Assembly: GCA_028287865.1 (NCBI GenBank)
Contig: JAQBOU010000064.1
Location: 1-36,821 of the forward strand
Reading direction: 5' to 3'
Length of the DNA stretch: 36,821 nucleotides
Source: Mucilaginibacter sp.
GTDB lineage: Bacteria > Bacteroidota > Bacteroidia > Sphingobacteriales > Sphingobacteriaceae
Made by a program: the position numbers and the translations under genes. Below the pieces are notes generated by a model. It saw only the letters and a program-made list of their open reading frames with translations. It made no database searches and had not been told where the DNA came from. This document shows positions 1 to 7,514 of this stretch, in pieces. Position 1 is the first letter of the stretch; every line of letters starts with the position of its first letter.

Positions 1-99
1 CGCCATTTGTAAGTTTGAGTGTTCAGATTAAAGCGCTAGTCACACAACGCGCTGCATGCTTACTTACTTATCTCCATCCTGTCAATTCCGGTCGACCCC
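1..99 (-). ncRNA. ssrA: tmRNA (ssrA), 5' part, truncated by window start
   Basis: Read on the minus strand from about 99, the sequence starts GGGG, continues through a GAATTGACAGG segment, then AAGTAAGCATGCAG, and ends at the window edge with ACTTACAAATGGCG. This matches what I recall of Bacteroidota tmRNA: a 5' GGGG start, a TTGACAG/TTCGACAG block, a GTAAGCATGCAG segment, and a resume point followed by a tag beginning GGC-GAA (Gly-Glu). The tag ORF and 3' tRNA-like half lie outside the window. tmRNA with SmpB rescues stalled ribosomes and tags the nascent peptide for proteolysis. A perfect promoter -7 box lies about 50 bases upstream, so a short 5' leader would be removed by RNase P. The 5' end is inferred from the GGGG and could be off by a few bases. 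Confidence 0.85.
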
Positions 100-150
100 A
101 TTTTTTTAGTTGCAGGGTTTAGTTGCAGTGGCATTTTTTTGATAAGGGTA

Positions 151-158
151 CAAATATA
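151..158 (-). promoter_or_regulatory. Promoter -7 box for ssrA
   Basis: On the minus strand this reads TATATTTG, a full match to the Bacteroidota primary sigma factor -7 consensus TAnnTTTG. Transcription would start near 145, leaving roughly 45 nt before the mature tmRNA 5' end at 99. No clear -33 TTTG is seen. Confidence 0.6.
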
Positions 159-179
159 CGTTTTTTAGTACGGTTTGAA

Positions 180-275
180 GCGGCAGTAGCAGTTTTATGT
201 GATTACTCATCGTTACTACTGCTAAAACTGCTACTCAACACTGCTACTGCTATTTACTAACGTTACTGTTCTCCC
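180..275. repeat. Fold-back low-complexity repeat (GCAGTAGCAGT words) at aminotransferase 3' end
   Basis: The 13-base arm AGTAGCAGTTTTA at 185-197 is perfectly inverted at 223-235. Further GCAGTAGCAGT-type words (forward or inverted) run to about 252. The element spans the stop codon of the upstream aminotransferase, so its last residues come from the repeat. It may act as a terminator-like hairpin, although there is no long T tract directly after the stem. It belongs to a set of similar 3'-end fold-backs in this window. Confidence 0.6.
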
Positions 276-1430
276 CGGGTAAACTTTCAACGCTTCCTCC
301 AGGCAGATCATTGCTTTTTCTATATCATGGTTATTCAAAACGTATGCCATTCTTACTTCATTCAGCCCGGCGCCGGGGGTGCTGTAAAAACCGGTGGCCG
401 GTGCCATCATCACCGTTTGGTTCTCATAGCTGAAGCTTTCCAGCATCCACTGACAAAATTTGTCGGCATTGTCTATCGGCAGTTGGGCTACCACATAAAA
501 TGCACCGCCGGGATTGGGGCAAAAAACACCGTCCATTTTATTAAGCGCCGTTACAATGGTATTGCGGCGACTGGTATATTCTTTGTTAACCGTTTCAAAA
601 TATTCGTCAGGTGTATCTACCGCGGCTTCTCCTGCAATCTGCTCCACCATGCCTGGACTAAGCCTGGCTTGTGCGAATTTTAAGGCTGTGGCCCACACGT
701 TTTTATTTTTGGTGATCAGACATCCCAGGCGCGCTCCGCAGGCGCTGTAGCGTTTACTTACGGTGTCCATTACTATTACGTTCTCATCCAGCCCGTCGAG
801 GTGCATTGGCGAGGTAAAGATTTGTCCATCATAGCAAAACTCGCGATAAGCCTCATCCGAAAATAAATAAAGGTCATACTTTAAAGCCAGTACTTTCAGC
901 GCTTCCAATTCATCCTTTGAGTACAGGTATCCGGTTGGATTATTAGGATTGCAAATAATAATAGCCTTGGTTTTAGGGGTGATCAGCTTTTCAAATTCAG
1001 CTATCGGCGGCAGCGCAAAGCCATTTTCAATATAGGACAATATAGGTTTCACAACAATGTCACTCTGGCAGGCAAATCCATTATAATTAGCATAAAACGG
1101 CTCAGGAATGATCACTTCATCCCCCGGATCCAAACATGCCATCATAGAAATAGTGATCGCTTCAGAACCTCCGGTGGTAACAATTATATTTTCGGGAGTG
1201 ATGTTGTAACCCAGTTTATTGTAATATTCAACCAGCTTTTTGCGGTAAGATAGTGTGCCTTCCGATGCAGTATACGCCCAAACTTTAAAGTCAATATTTT
1301 TAATGGCATTCAGCATCCCCACGGGGGTTTCAATATCCGGCTGACCTATATTTAAATGATAGATCTTTTTGCCGTCCAGTTTAGCCTTATCAGCATAAGG
1401 CGTTAATTTACGTATAGGAGAGGCGGGCAT
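231..1430 (-). CDS. Class I/II PLP-dependent aminotransferase (aspartate aminotransferase-like)
   Basis: A fold-type I aminotransferase that moves amino groups between an amino acid and a 2-oxo acid, in the cytosol. Visible family marks are the N-terminal MPASPIRKL helix, the NIGQPDIETP segment (about 27-36), the NPNNPTG loop (161-167), SDEAY (191-195) and the PLP lysine in SKRYSACGARLG (K226). The 399 residues fit the family. The exact substrate cannot be read from sequence. Relatives commonly carry about ten residues (ISxKGQ-like) before MPASP. Those residues are encoded in frame here up to an ATT at 1460-1458, so the true start may be that unusual codon rather than ATG 1430. The C-terminal TLVNSSSSVE tail lies in an intergenic-type repeat and looks like read-through into it. 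Confidence 0.9.
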   Translation of the reverse strand: MPASPIRKLTPYADKAKLDGKKIYHLNIGQPDIETPVGMLNAIKNIDFKVWAYTASEGTLSYRKKLVEYYNKLGYNITPENIIVTTGGSEAITISMMACLDPGDEVIIPEPFYANYNGFACQSDIVVKPILSYIENGFALPPIAEFEKLITPKTKAIIICNPNNPTGYLYSKDELEALKVLALKYDLYLFSDEAYREFCYDGQIFTSPMHLDGLDENVIVMDTVSKRYSACGARLGCLITKNKNVWATALKFAQARLSPGMVEQIAGEAAVDTPDEYFETVNKEYTSRRNTIVTALNKMDGVFCPNPGGAFYVVAQLPIDNADKFCQWMLESFSYENQTVMMAPATGFYSTPGAGLNEVRMAYVLNNHDIEKAMICLEEALKVYPGRTVTLVNSSSSVE

Positions 1431-1464
1431 TTGTTGCCCTTTGTGTGAAATTTTTGGAATGATG

Positions 1465-1472
1465 CAAAATTA
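1465..1472 (-). promoter_or_regulatory. Promoter -7 box for the aminotransferase
   Basis: The minus strand reads TAATTTTG, a full match to TAnnTTTG. It ends only 4 nt before the possible ATT start at 1460, or 34 nt before ATG 1430. With the ATG the mRNA would have a leader of about 30 nt; with the ATT it would be leaderless. Confidence 0.5.
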
Positions 1473-1481
1473 ATAATTTTA

Positions 1482-1522
1482 AGGAAGTCCGAAAGTCCGA
1501 AAGGCGGCAAAATCCGAAAGTA
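1482..1522. repeat. Short GTCCGAAA direct repeats
   Basis: Three or more copies of a (G/A)TCCGAAAG word lie upstream of the aminotransferase promoter. The same word recurs in the convergent spacer at 28690-28760. No inverted partner is seen here, so this looks like a partial copy of the low-complexity repeat vocabulary of this genome. Confidence 0.45.
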
Positions 1523-1572
1523 AGGGGATCGTTACTTTATACAGAATGGAGCATTATCAAACCAACTAAAAC

Positions 1573-1598
1573 AAAAAAGACACGAGCAATCGTGTCTT
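1573..1598 (-). terminator. Intrinsic terminator for the DUF1573 gene
   Basis: The perfect 9-bp stem AAGACACGA/TCGTGTCTT has a 4-nt loop and, read on the minus strand, is followed by a run of six T. It lies about 55 bases after the stop codon of the DUF1573 gene. Confidence 0.85.
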
Positions 1599-1651
1599 AC
1601 ATGGGTGTTTAAGTCCTCTCCTTTAAAGAGGGTTTGGTGAAGCTATTGCGC

Positions 1652-2050
1652 TTATTTACTGCTCGGTGCCTTTGCCACAACCTCGCCTACTATATTTAAA
1701 TATTTTTGCGGTGTTTTAGCGTTTGAGGTAACCACGATTGTTTTATTAAACGGAGCTGCCACAGCTGCATTGTAAGTTATTTTAATTGCACCGCTTTCGC
1801 CGCTTTTTACCGGTGTTTTGGTATAATCAGCAATGGTACAGCCGCATGTCGGCCTTACTTCTGTTAAAATAAGTGGCTCTTTACCAATGTTGGTGAACGT
1901 AAAAATAGTTGTAACAGGCGTACCCTGGGCAATTTTTCCAAAGTCGTGTTTTTCTTCGTTGAATTTAAATTCAGCTTTTTCGTTATCTTGTGCCGATACA
2001 CTAAAAGCGAAACCCAAGATTACTGCGCATAGTATTAAAATCTTTTTCAT
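1652..2050 (-). CDS. Secreted DUF1573 domain protein
   Basis: This 132-residue protein has a signal peptide (MKKILILCAVILGFAFSVSAQ, cleavage near residue 20) and then one DUF1573 domain. Visible domain marks are the HDFGKIAQG start, FTFTNIGKEPLIL, and the TCGCTIADYTKTPVKSGESG segment with its two cysteines. The fold is Ig-like (ASPM/SPD-2/Hydin-type). The family is abundant in Bacteroidota envelopes and has no assigned biochemical role. The gene stands alone with its own promoter and terminator. Confidence 0.9.
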   Translation of the reverse strand: MKKILILCAVILGFAFSVSAQDNEKAEFKFNEEKHDFGKIAQGTPVTTIFTFTNIGKEPLILTEVRPTCGCTIADYTKTPVKSGESGAIKITYNAAVAAPFNKTIVVTSNAKTPQKYLNIVGEVVAKAPSSK

Positions 2051-2069
2051 AGTTTGTGTTTGATTAATA

Positions 2070-2077
2070 CAAATATA
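2070..2077 (-). promoter_or_regulatory. Promoter -7 box for the DUF1573 gene
   Basis: The minus strand reads TATATTTG, a full TAnnTTTG match, 19 nt before the ATG. A TTG about 23 nt further upstream could serve as a -33 element. The expected leader is about 13-15 nt. Confidence 0.6.
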
Positions 2078-2186
2078 AAAGGTTTAATGTAATAATTAAA
2101 CAATTATATAAAGTGTATGTTTATTCAGTAATATTACCAATTACAAAATAGAATTTTTTAATTTTACCGCCTAAACAAAATTTTAT

Positions 2187-4616
2187 ATGCCCGAAACTGC
2201 AATGAACGCTGCTGGTAAGATAAATGCCGAGCTCAGTTTTGATGATTTTAAGAAAATTGTTATCAATGATTACCGCATTGGTTTCGAAAGCCGTCAGGCG
2301 AGTTTGATTGGTCGTAGGGAAGTCCTTACGGGTAAGGCTAAATTTGGCATATTTGGCGATGGCAAAGAAGTTGCGCAGCTGGCTATGGCAAAAGCCTTTC
2401 GCAAAGGCGATTGGCGTGCGGGGTATTATCGTGATCAAACTTTTATGTTTGCTACGGGCATGAGCAATTTATTGGAGTTTTTTGCCCAGCTATACGCATA
2501 TCCGGATATAGAAAAAGATCCCGCCTCTGCCGGCAGGCAGATGAATTGCCATTATGCTACCAGGTTTGTAAATACCGATGGCAGTTGGGTAAATCAGGCC
2601 GAAACGATGAACTGTTCTGCAGATATTTCAACTACAGGCGGACATATGCCCCGTTTGCTTGGGCTTGCTTATGCATCTAAGCTTTACAGGCAAAATAAGG
2701 AACTTGAATACCTGGACAAGTTTTCAGTAAATGGTAATGAGGTTGCTTTCGGTACCATTGGCAATGGCTCCACATCCGAAGGCTTGTTTTTTGAAGCCTT
2801 CAACGCTGCCGGCGTATTGCAGGTACCCATGGCTATTTCGGTATGGGACGATGCCTATGCAATCTCAGTGCCCGCCAAGCTGCAAACAACCAAAGAAGAT
2901 ATATCCGAAATATTAAAAGGTTTTCAGCGTGAAAAAGGCACCAATGGTTATGAAATATTTAAGGTACGCGGCTGGGACTATGTAGCCCTTTGCGAAACTT
3001 ATGAAAAAGCGATTGCCCTTTGCCGGGAAGAACATGTGCCGGTTTTAATACACGTTATTGAAATGACACAGCCCCAGGGCCACTCAACCTCAGGATCGCA
3101 TGAACGCTATAAATCAAAAGACCGCCTTAGCTGGGAAGATGAGCATGATTGCCTGCTGCAAATGCGTAAATGGATGATTGCATCTGCTATTGCCACAGAA
3201 GCCGAAATGGACGAACTGGAAGCAACTGCAAAAAAATATGTACGTGATTGCCAGCGCCAGGTATGGAATGAGTTGGGTGATGAAATCCGTCGTGAACTAA
3301 ATGAGGGAATTAGGCTGATAGAGACACTGGCGCAATATGTACCGGCGCAGGAAGAATTGCGGGCTATAGCATCAAATTTGCGCGAATGTGTTGACCCTGG
3401 CAGAAAAGATGTAGTATCAGCCATTCGCAGAACTTTACGCCTAACTGTAAAAGATCACGTTGATCAAAAGCAGGAACTGATAAATTGGCTCAACGATGAA
3501 TTCGAAAAAAATACAGAGCGCTATAATTCCAAACTATTTAGCGAAACCAGCGAATCACCTTTAAAAGTTGATTACGTACCTGCCCGGTATGATGACGATT
3601 CCAAAACTATTGACGGGCGTGAAATATTAAATGCCTGTTTTGATGCCAATTTTGATCGGGATAAAAGTATAGTTGCTTTTGGTGAAGATGTTGGCTCCAT
3701 CGGCGACGTAAACCAGGGATTTGCCGGATTGCAAAATAAATACGGCGATTTACGGATAACAGATACCGGCATTCGCGAAGCTACTATAATAGGACAGGGT
3801 ATGGGCCTTGCTATGCGCGGGTTAAAGCCAATTGCCGAGATCCAGTACCTCGATTATCTTTTATATTCTATAAATGTTTTAAGTGACGATCTGGCCAGTT
3901 TAAGCTACCGCACCAGGGGAGGTCAAAAAGCCCCGCTGATTGTACGCACACGCGGCCATCGGTTAGAAGGAATATGGCATTCGGGTTCTCCTTTAGGATT
4001 GATCTTAAACTCAATGCGCGGGCTGCATATCTGTGTTCCGCGTGATATGACACAGGCAGCAGGGATGTACAATGTGCTGCTCAGGGGTGATGAACCGGCA
4101 CTGGTTATAGAGTGTTTAAATGGGTACCGTTTAAAAGAACAGCTTCCGGCCAATGTTGGCGAGTTTACTGTGCAGCTTGGTAAAGCCGAGATATTGAGGG
4201 AAGGAAACGATATTACTATAATATCTTATGGCTCAACCTTGAGAATTGTAATGGAAGCAGCTAAAGAACTGGAAAAATTGGGCATTAGCATTGAAGTGAT
4301 AGATCCGCAAACCCTGCATCCTTTTGATACTGAAAATATTTGCGGCACTTCGCTCAAAAAAACCAGTAAATTGTTAATAGTTGACGAGGATCTTCCAGGC
4401 GCAGCCTCAGCATATATATTACAAAGAGTGCTGGAAGCTCAAAAAGGCTATTATTCTCTTGATGCACAACCTCGTACACTAACCGCCAAAGAACACAGGC
4501 CGCCCTATGGGTCCGACGGTGATTATTTTAGTAAGCCGTCATTGGACGATATTATAGAGGCAGTTTATAGTTTAATGCACGAAACTTATCCTAACAAATT
4601 TCCGGCTATTTATTAA
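2187..4616 (+). CDS. Fused E1 alpha/beta subunit of a 2-oxoacid (branched-chain type) dehydrogenase
   Basis: This is the thiamine-diphosphate-dependent E1 component that decarboxylates 2-oxo acids and passes the acyl group to lipoyl E2. It is a fusion in one 809-residue chain. The alpha half (about 20-390) carries the ThDP motif around GTIGNGSTSEG...WDD (189-222) and the SGSHERYKS loop. The beta half (about 475-809) starts at ILNACFDANF and carries GEDVG, GIREATIIGQGMGLAM and RTRGHRLEG. The fused arrangement is common in Bacteroidota and usually labelled 2-oxoisovalerate or generic alpha-ketoacid dehydrogenase. No E2 or E3 gene is in the window. The ATG at 2187 is kept; an in-frame ATG at 2202 is also possible. 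A near-match -7 box (TAATTTTA) lies at 2159-2166. Confidence 0.92.
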   Translation: MPETAMNAAGKINAELSFDDFKKIVINDYRIGFESRQASLIGRREVLTGKAKFGIFGDGKEVAQLAMAKAFRKGDWRAGYYRDQTFMFATGMSNLLEFFAQLYAYPDIEKDPASAGRQMNCHYATRFVNTDGSWVNQAETMNCSADISTTGGHMPRLLGLAYASKLYRQNKELEYLDKFSVNGNEVAFGTIGNGSTSEGLFFEAFNAAGVLQVPMAISVWDDAYAISVPAKLQTTKEDISEILKGFQREKGTNGYEIFKVRGWDYVALCETYEKAIALCREEHVPVLIHVIEMTQPQGHSTSGSHERYKSKDRLSWEDEHDCLLQMRKWMIASAIATEAEMDELEATAKKYVRDCQRQVWNELGDEIRRELNEGIRLIETLAQYVPAQEELRAIASNLRECVDPGRKDVVSAIRRTLRLTVKDHVDQKQELINWLNDEFEKNTERYNSKLFSETSESPLKVDYVPARYDDDSKTIDGREILNACFDANFDRDKSIVAFGEDVGSIGDVNQGFAGLQNKYGDLRITDTGIREATIIGQGMGLAMRGLKPIAEIQYLDYLLYSINVLSDDLASLSYRTRGGQKAPLIVRTRGHRLEGIWHSGSPLGLILNSMRGLHICVPRDMTQAAGMYNVLLRGDEPALVIECLNGYRLKEQLPANVGEFTVQLGKAEILREGNDITIISYGSTLRIVMEAAKELEKLGISIEVIDPQTLHPFDTENICGTSLKKTSKLLIVDEDLPGAASAYILQRVLEAQKGYYSLDAQPRTLTAKEHRPPYGSDGDYFSKPSLDDIIEAVYSLMHETYPNKFPAIY

Positions 4617-4655
4617 TTCAGCACCAAATTTTCCAGTAGAAATAATTTATATCGG

Positions 4656-4687
4656 CACGCCCCGGCTCACCCCGGGACGTGTTTTTT
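4656..4687 (+). terminator. Intrinsic terminator after the E1 gene
   Basis: A 10-bp stem (CACGCCCCGG paired with CCGGGACGTG, one C-A mismatch) is followed directly by six T. It lies 40 bases after the E1 stop codon. Confidence 0.8.
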
Positions 4688-4996
4688 ATAATCTGTTTTG
4701 TGAGAAAGGGATTACCTCCATGTGCCAAAACAAAAATGTAAACTCAAAAAATATTAAATAATAATTAAACCATTTTTGAGTTATATTTAACTATTTTGTT
4801 GGTTTGATAAAGGCCATTTACATGCATATGATTGCAGTTGAATGATATTGTTTTATAGGATAAATTTTTAACTTTAAAAAAATATCATTAAATTTGTAAT
4901 AAGTTTAATTGTTTTGAGAGAAAAAACAGAACCTATTTCGGGAATTATGCGTATACAAGTTTTTCTTTTAAACTATTGATTTAACCCAAATAAAGA
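4688..4996. other. AT-rich gene-free spacer before the L,D-transpeptidase
   Basis: The E1 terminator (listed separately) starts this spacer of about 380 bases. The rest is very AT-rich with no ORF of substance. The only signal I can support is a TAAATTTG box at 4889-4896, which would give a leader of about 95 nt for the next gene. Confidence 0.5.
4889..4896 (+). promoter_or_regulatory. Possible promoter -7 box for the YkuD_2 gene
   Basis: TAAATTTG is a full TAnnTTTG match, 100 bases before the start codon. The region is so AT-rich that chance matches are likely. Confidence 0.35.
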
Positions 4997-5779
4997 ATGA
5001 GAAAACATTTTGCTGGTTTACTTTGCACCTTACTGATACTTTCAATTACCATTATAAGCTGGAAGCCCGTTGGTTTTATTAAATCAAACGAAAATATTAC
5101 CCGTTCTTTTACTGCTAAAGAATTACTTGAAAAATACATCGGGAATGTTTATGAAGCTGCACATTTGCAGGAATCGGGTATGGATGCTGATGTATTTAAA
5201 AAAGGTTTAACCGGTTTCCTGAATTTAAAGATAGCTGATAAATTATCTCAAAACACTTCAATTCTCACTATTGTTGATTTTAACAAATCAAGCCGGGAAA
5301 AACGGATGTGGATAATTGATGTAATTAATAAAGAATTGATATTAAATACCTGGGTAGCGCACGGACAGGGAAGCGGTGATGACATGGCTACCAGTTTTTC
5401 TGATAAAATGGATACCCATAAAAGTAGTTTAGGGTTTTATTTAACTGATGATGTTTATCTTGGAAAACATGGACGTTCATTAAGATTAAATGGATTAGAC
5501 GAAGGTTTTAATACCAATGCGCGTGCCCGTGATATTGTTGTACATGCTGCAGATTACGTGGGCAAAAATACCATTGATCAATTAGGGCGTTTAGGCCGTA
5601 GTTTCGGTTGCCCGGCTGTATCACCCGAGGTTGCCGACGAGGTTATAAACACTATCAAGGATAAAACAGTTCTGTTTATCAATGGTAATGTTAGTAATTA
5701 TTCATCTAAGTACCTGGATGAAGATCTGGCTGCAAATTTTTTATCTGCACAAAATGGCACTTACGTAGCCAATTTATAA
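4997..5779 (+). CDS. Secreted murein L,D-transpeptidase-like protein (YkuD_2 family)
   Basis: This 260-residue protein has an N-terminal hydrophobic signal or anchor (about 5-22). Its catalytic segment resembles the murein L,D-transpeptidase catalytic domain family (PF13645): HGQGSGDD (122-129), VVHAADYV with H183, and the cysteine motif RSFGCPAVSPE with C205. Such enzymes act on peptidoglycan stem peptides in the periplasm through the cysteine. This is not the classical HGCVRL type found in the neighbouring convergent gene. Start ATG 4997 gives a clean signal peptide. The gene is monocistronic and shares a bidirectional terminator with the next gene. Confidence 0.85.
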   Translation: MRKHFAGLLCTLLILSITIISWKPVGFIKSNENITRSFTAKELLEKYIGNVYEAAHLQESGMDADVFKKGLTGFLNLKIADKLSQNTSILTIVDFNKSSREKRMWIIDVINKELILNTWVAHGQGSGDDMATSFSDKMDTHKSSLGFYLTDDVYLGKHGRSLRLNGLDEGFNTNARARDIVVHAADYVGKNTIDQLGRLGRSFGCPAVSPEVADEVINTIKDKTVLFINGNVSNYSSKYLDEDLAANFLSAQNGTYVANL

Positions 5780-5800
5780 TAACTGATTTCATAAAGCATG

Positions 5801-5841
5801 TCCCCGTAAATAATATATTTTTTACGGGGATTATTGTTTTT
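5801..5841. terminator. Bidirectional terminator between two L,D-transpeptidase genes
   Basis: TCCCCGTAAA at 5801-5810 is inverted as TTTACGGGGA at 5821-5830, with an A/T-rich loop. T-rich sequence follows on the plus strand (5835-5841). The hairpin serves the convergent genes ending at 5779 and 5840. Confidence 0.75.
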
Positions 5842-7405
5842 AGCTGGCCGGGTGCAAGTACTTTATTAAGTGATCGTATAATACAATGTCCAAACCATAA
5901 ACATCCGGCCTAAACTGAAGCTGGTTATTTTCGTCGGCCCAGCAGGTACAATAGGTGATGTAAACAGGTACCTTTTTTGGCAGGTAAATGGTGGTTGGTT
6001 CGGGATTATCAGCGCTCATATCAGTTGCAATGGTTTCATACTTTTCACCCTGACCAAATAAATTTAATGCAAGGCCCTGAGGGTCGCCCAAACGAACGCA
6101 ACCATGACTTACGGCCCTCATTTTTTTAAGGAACGCCGATTTTGCGGGGGTGTCATGCAGATAAACACTGCTTTTATTATTAAACAAAAACTTTATTTTT
6201 CCTAAGGAATTATCGTCACCGGGTTTTTGTTTGAATTCATAATCAGAATTATCTTTGGTTACTTTACTCCAGTCTATATCTTCCGGATCATCGATCAGCT
6301 TGCCACTTTTGTAAACGTCTATACCTTTATTAGACAGGTAAAAACGGTCTTTGGCGGCATCTACAATTATCTCTTTATTGGCAATACTATTAGGGATATT
6401 CCAAACCGGATTCACTTCTACACTATGAATCAAACTGTTTAACAAAGGGGTTTCATGCTCATTTGGTTTGTCCACTTTGGCTGTATCATTATAAGCCATA
6501 AGCGTATTAGCATTATCCATATTGCGGCCCTGTCCAACACAAACCTTCATACTTAATACAGACCTGCCGCTGTCAATTACATTTAAACTGTAATCCGGGA
6601 TATTTACAATCACATACTTGTTTTGAAAAGGCTTGTTCCTCCATCTTAAACGCTCAAGATTTACCATTAACAAGCGTTTTGTTTCTTCGGGTGACCGACC
6701 AGGTGCTGCTATGCTGTTTTTTAAAGCATTTTGTAAAGCAATGTATTGCGGATCTTTTGGTTGAATACTATCCAGGTACGCTTTCATATTACCGATATGA
6801 AAAACCCTGGATGCCGATGTACTGTCCGGTTCTTTTGTTGCTATAAAGTATCGCCGGTAGATAGTTTTCGGATTGATGACACCATATTGCAGATCATTGG
6901 AATAATTTATCAACGAGTTAACAGCGGTTATTTCAAGCTCGGCCATATCATGGTAAGCCTCATCTATTGTTTTTATGCTCTTTTTTTCGGTAAACGTATG
7001 AATCATCGTCTTAAGCTGTTCGGCCTGGAACATGCCCGAATCTAATCCATGTTCATTGGCGCGCATAAAATACTCGTCGGCCGTTGCAAGATCGCCGCTA
7101 AACAAATGCTGCAGCAAAAAATCGGGTGTATATTCGGTGCTGTCATAATAAGCTTTTATAAGATCGGGATACTTTAATTCAGCTCTTTTATCCGCAAGTA
7201 CTTTTTGAAAAACCTCTGAAAAGCCTTCGGGAGTAAAATCCTTAAAAACTTTATTATGTGTTTTCTTAAAAAGAATGTTGGCAATTTCCGGCCGTTTCTT
7301 TTTGCAACTTTGAAAAGTAAGAATAAGGGCGGAAAGAAGAATTATAAGGGAAGGAACAGCAAGCCCTTTTATCGGGTTAAGTTTAGTCATAAATGTTAAT
7401 TGCAT
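5840..7405 (-). CDS. L,D-transpeptidase, YcbB/LdtD-like, probable lipoprotein
   Basis: This is a periplasmic peptidoglycan cross-linking enzyme of 521 residues. A hydrophobic segment (about 15-31) ends in SCKKK, so C34 is a plausible lipidation site by relaxed Bacteroidota rules. A long helical domain (about 50-260) precedes the YkuD catalytic domain. That domain carries NKYVIVNIPDYSL (262-274), HDTPAKSAF with H417, and the active-site motif SHGCVRLGDP (C436). The length and layout fit the YcbB group, which is larger than the small YkuD enzymes. The ATG at 7390 (MTKLNPIKG) is an equally possible start. A TATCTTTA box (7/8 match) lies directly upstream of ATG 7405, which favours the shorter form. 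Confidence 0.9.
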   Translation of the reverse strand: MQLTFMTKLNPIKGLAVPSLIILLSALILTFQSCKKKRPEIANILFKKTHNKVFKDFTPEGFSEVFQKVLADKRAELKYPDLIKAYYDSTEYTPDFLLQHLFSGDLATADEYFMRANEHGLDSGMFQAEQLKTMIHTFTEKKSIKTIDEAYHDMAELEITAVNSLINYSNDLQYGVINPKTIYRRYFIATKEPDSTSASRVFHIGNMKAYLDSIQPKDPQYIALQNALKNSIAAPGRSPEETKRLLMVNLERLRWRNKPFQNKYVIVNIPDYSLNVIDSGRSVLSMKVCVGQGRNMDNANTLMAYNDTAKVDKPNEHETPLLNSLIHSVEVNPVWNIPNSIANKEIIVDAAKDRFYLSNKGIDVYKSGKLIDDPEDIDWSKVTKDNSDYEFKQKPGDDNSLGKIKFLFNNKSSVYLHDTPAKSAFLKKMRAVSHGCVRLGDPQGLALNLFGQGEKYETIATDMSADNPEPTTIYLPKKVPVYITYCTCWADENNQLQFRPDVYGLDIVLYDHLIKYLHPAS

Positions 7406-7459
7406 TAAAGATAAATATTATTGGCATTTTGTGTGCTACAATGTGATAATAGATTTTGT

Positions 7460-7467
7460 TAATTTTG
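7460..7467 (+). promoter_or_regulatory. Promoter -7 box for the GH26-DinB pair
   Basis: TAATTTTG is a full match to TAnnTTTG, 47 nt upstream of the GH26 start codon. No convincing -33 element is seen. Confidence 0.45.
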
Positions 7468-7514
7468 GAAACATAAGCCAGCCCTGTTTACAGGTTTCAT
7501 CTTAAGCTAATAGT

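Noticed and set aside
1605-1640. CCTCTCCTTTAAAGAGG motif as a second terminator
   Set aside because: The stem is short with no T tract, and a strong terminator for the same gene lies at 1573-1598. It may be a decayed dispersed repeat.
2121-2438. 105-codon minus-strand ORF over the E1 gene start
   Set aside because: It overlaps the E1 promoter and N-terminal codons and shows no family resemblance.
4617-4996. Small RNA or riboswitch in the long leader of the YkuD_2 gene
   Set aside because: Apart from the upstream gene's terminator I see no stable conserved-looking helices; the sequence is mostly A/T runs.
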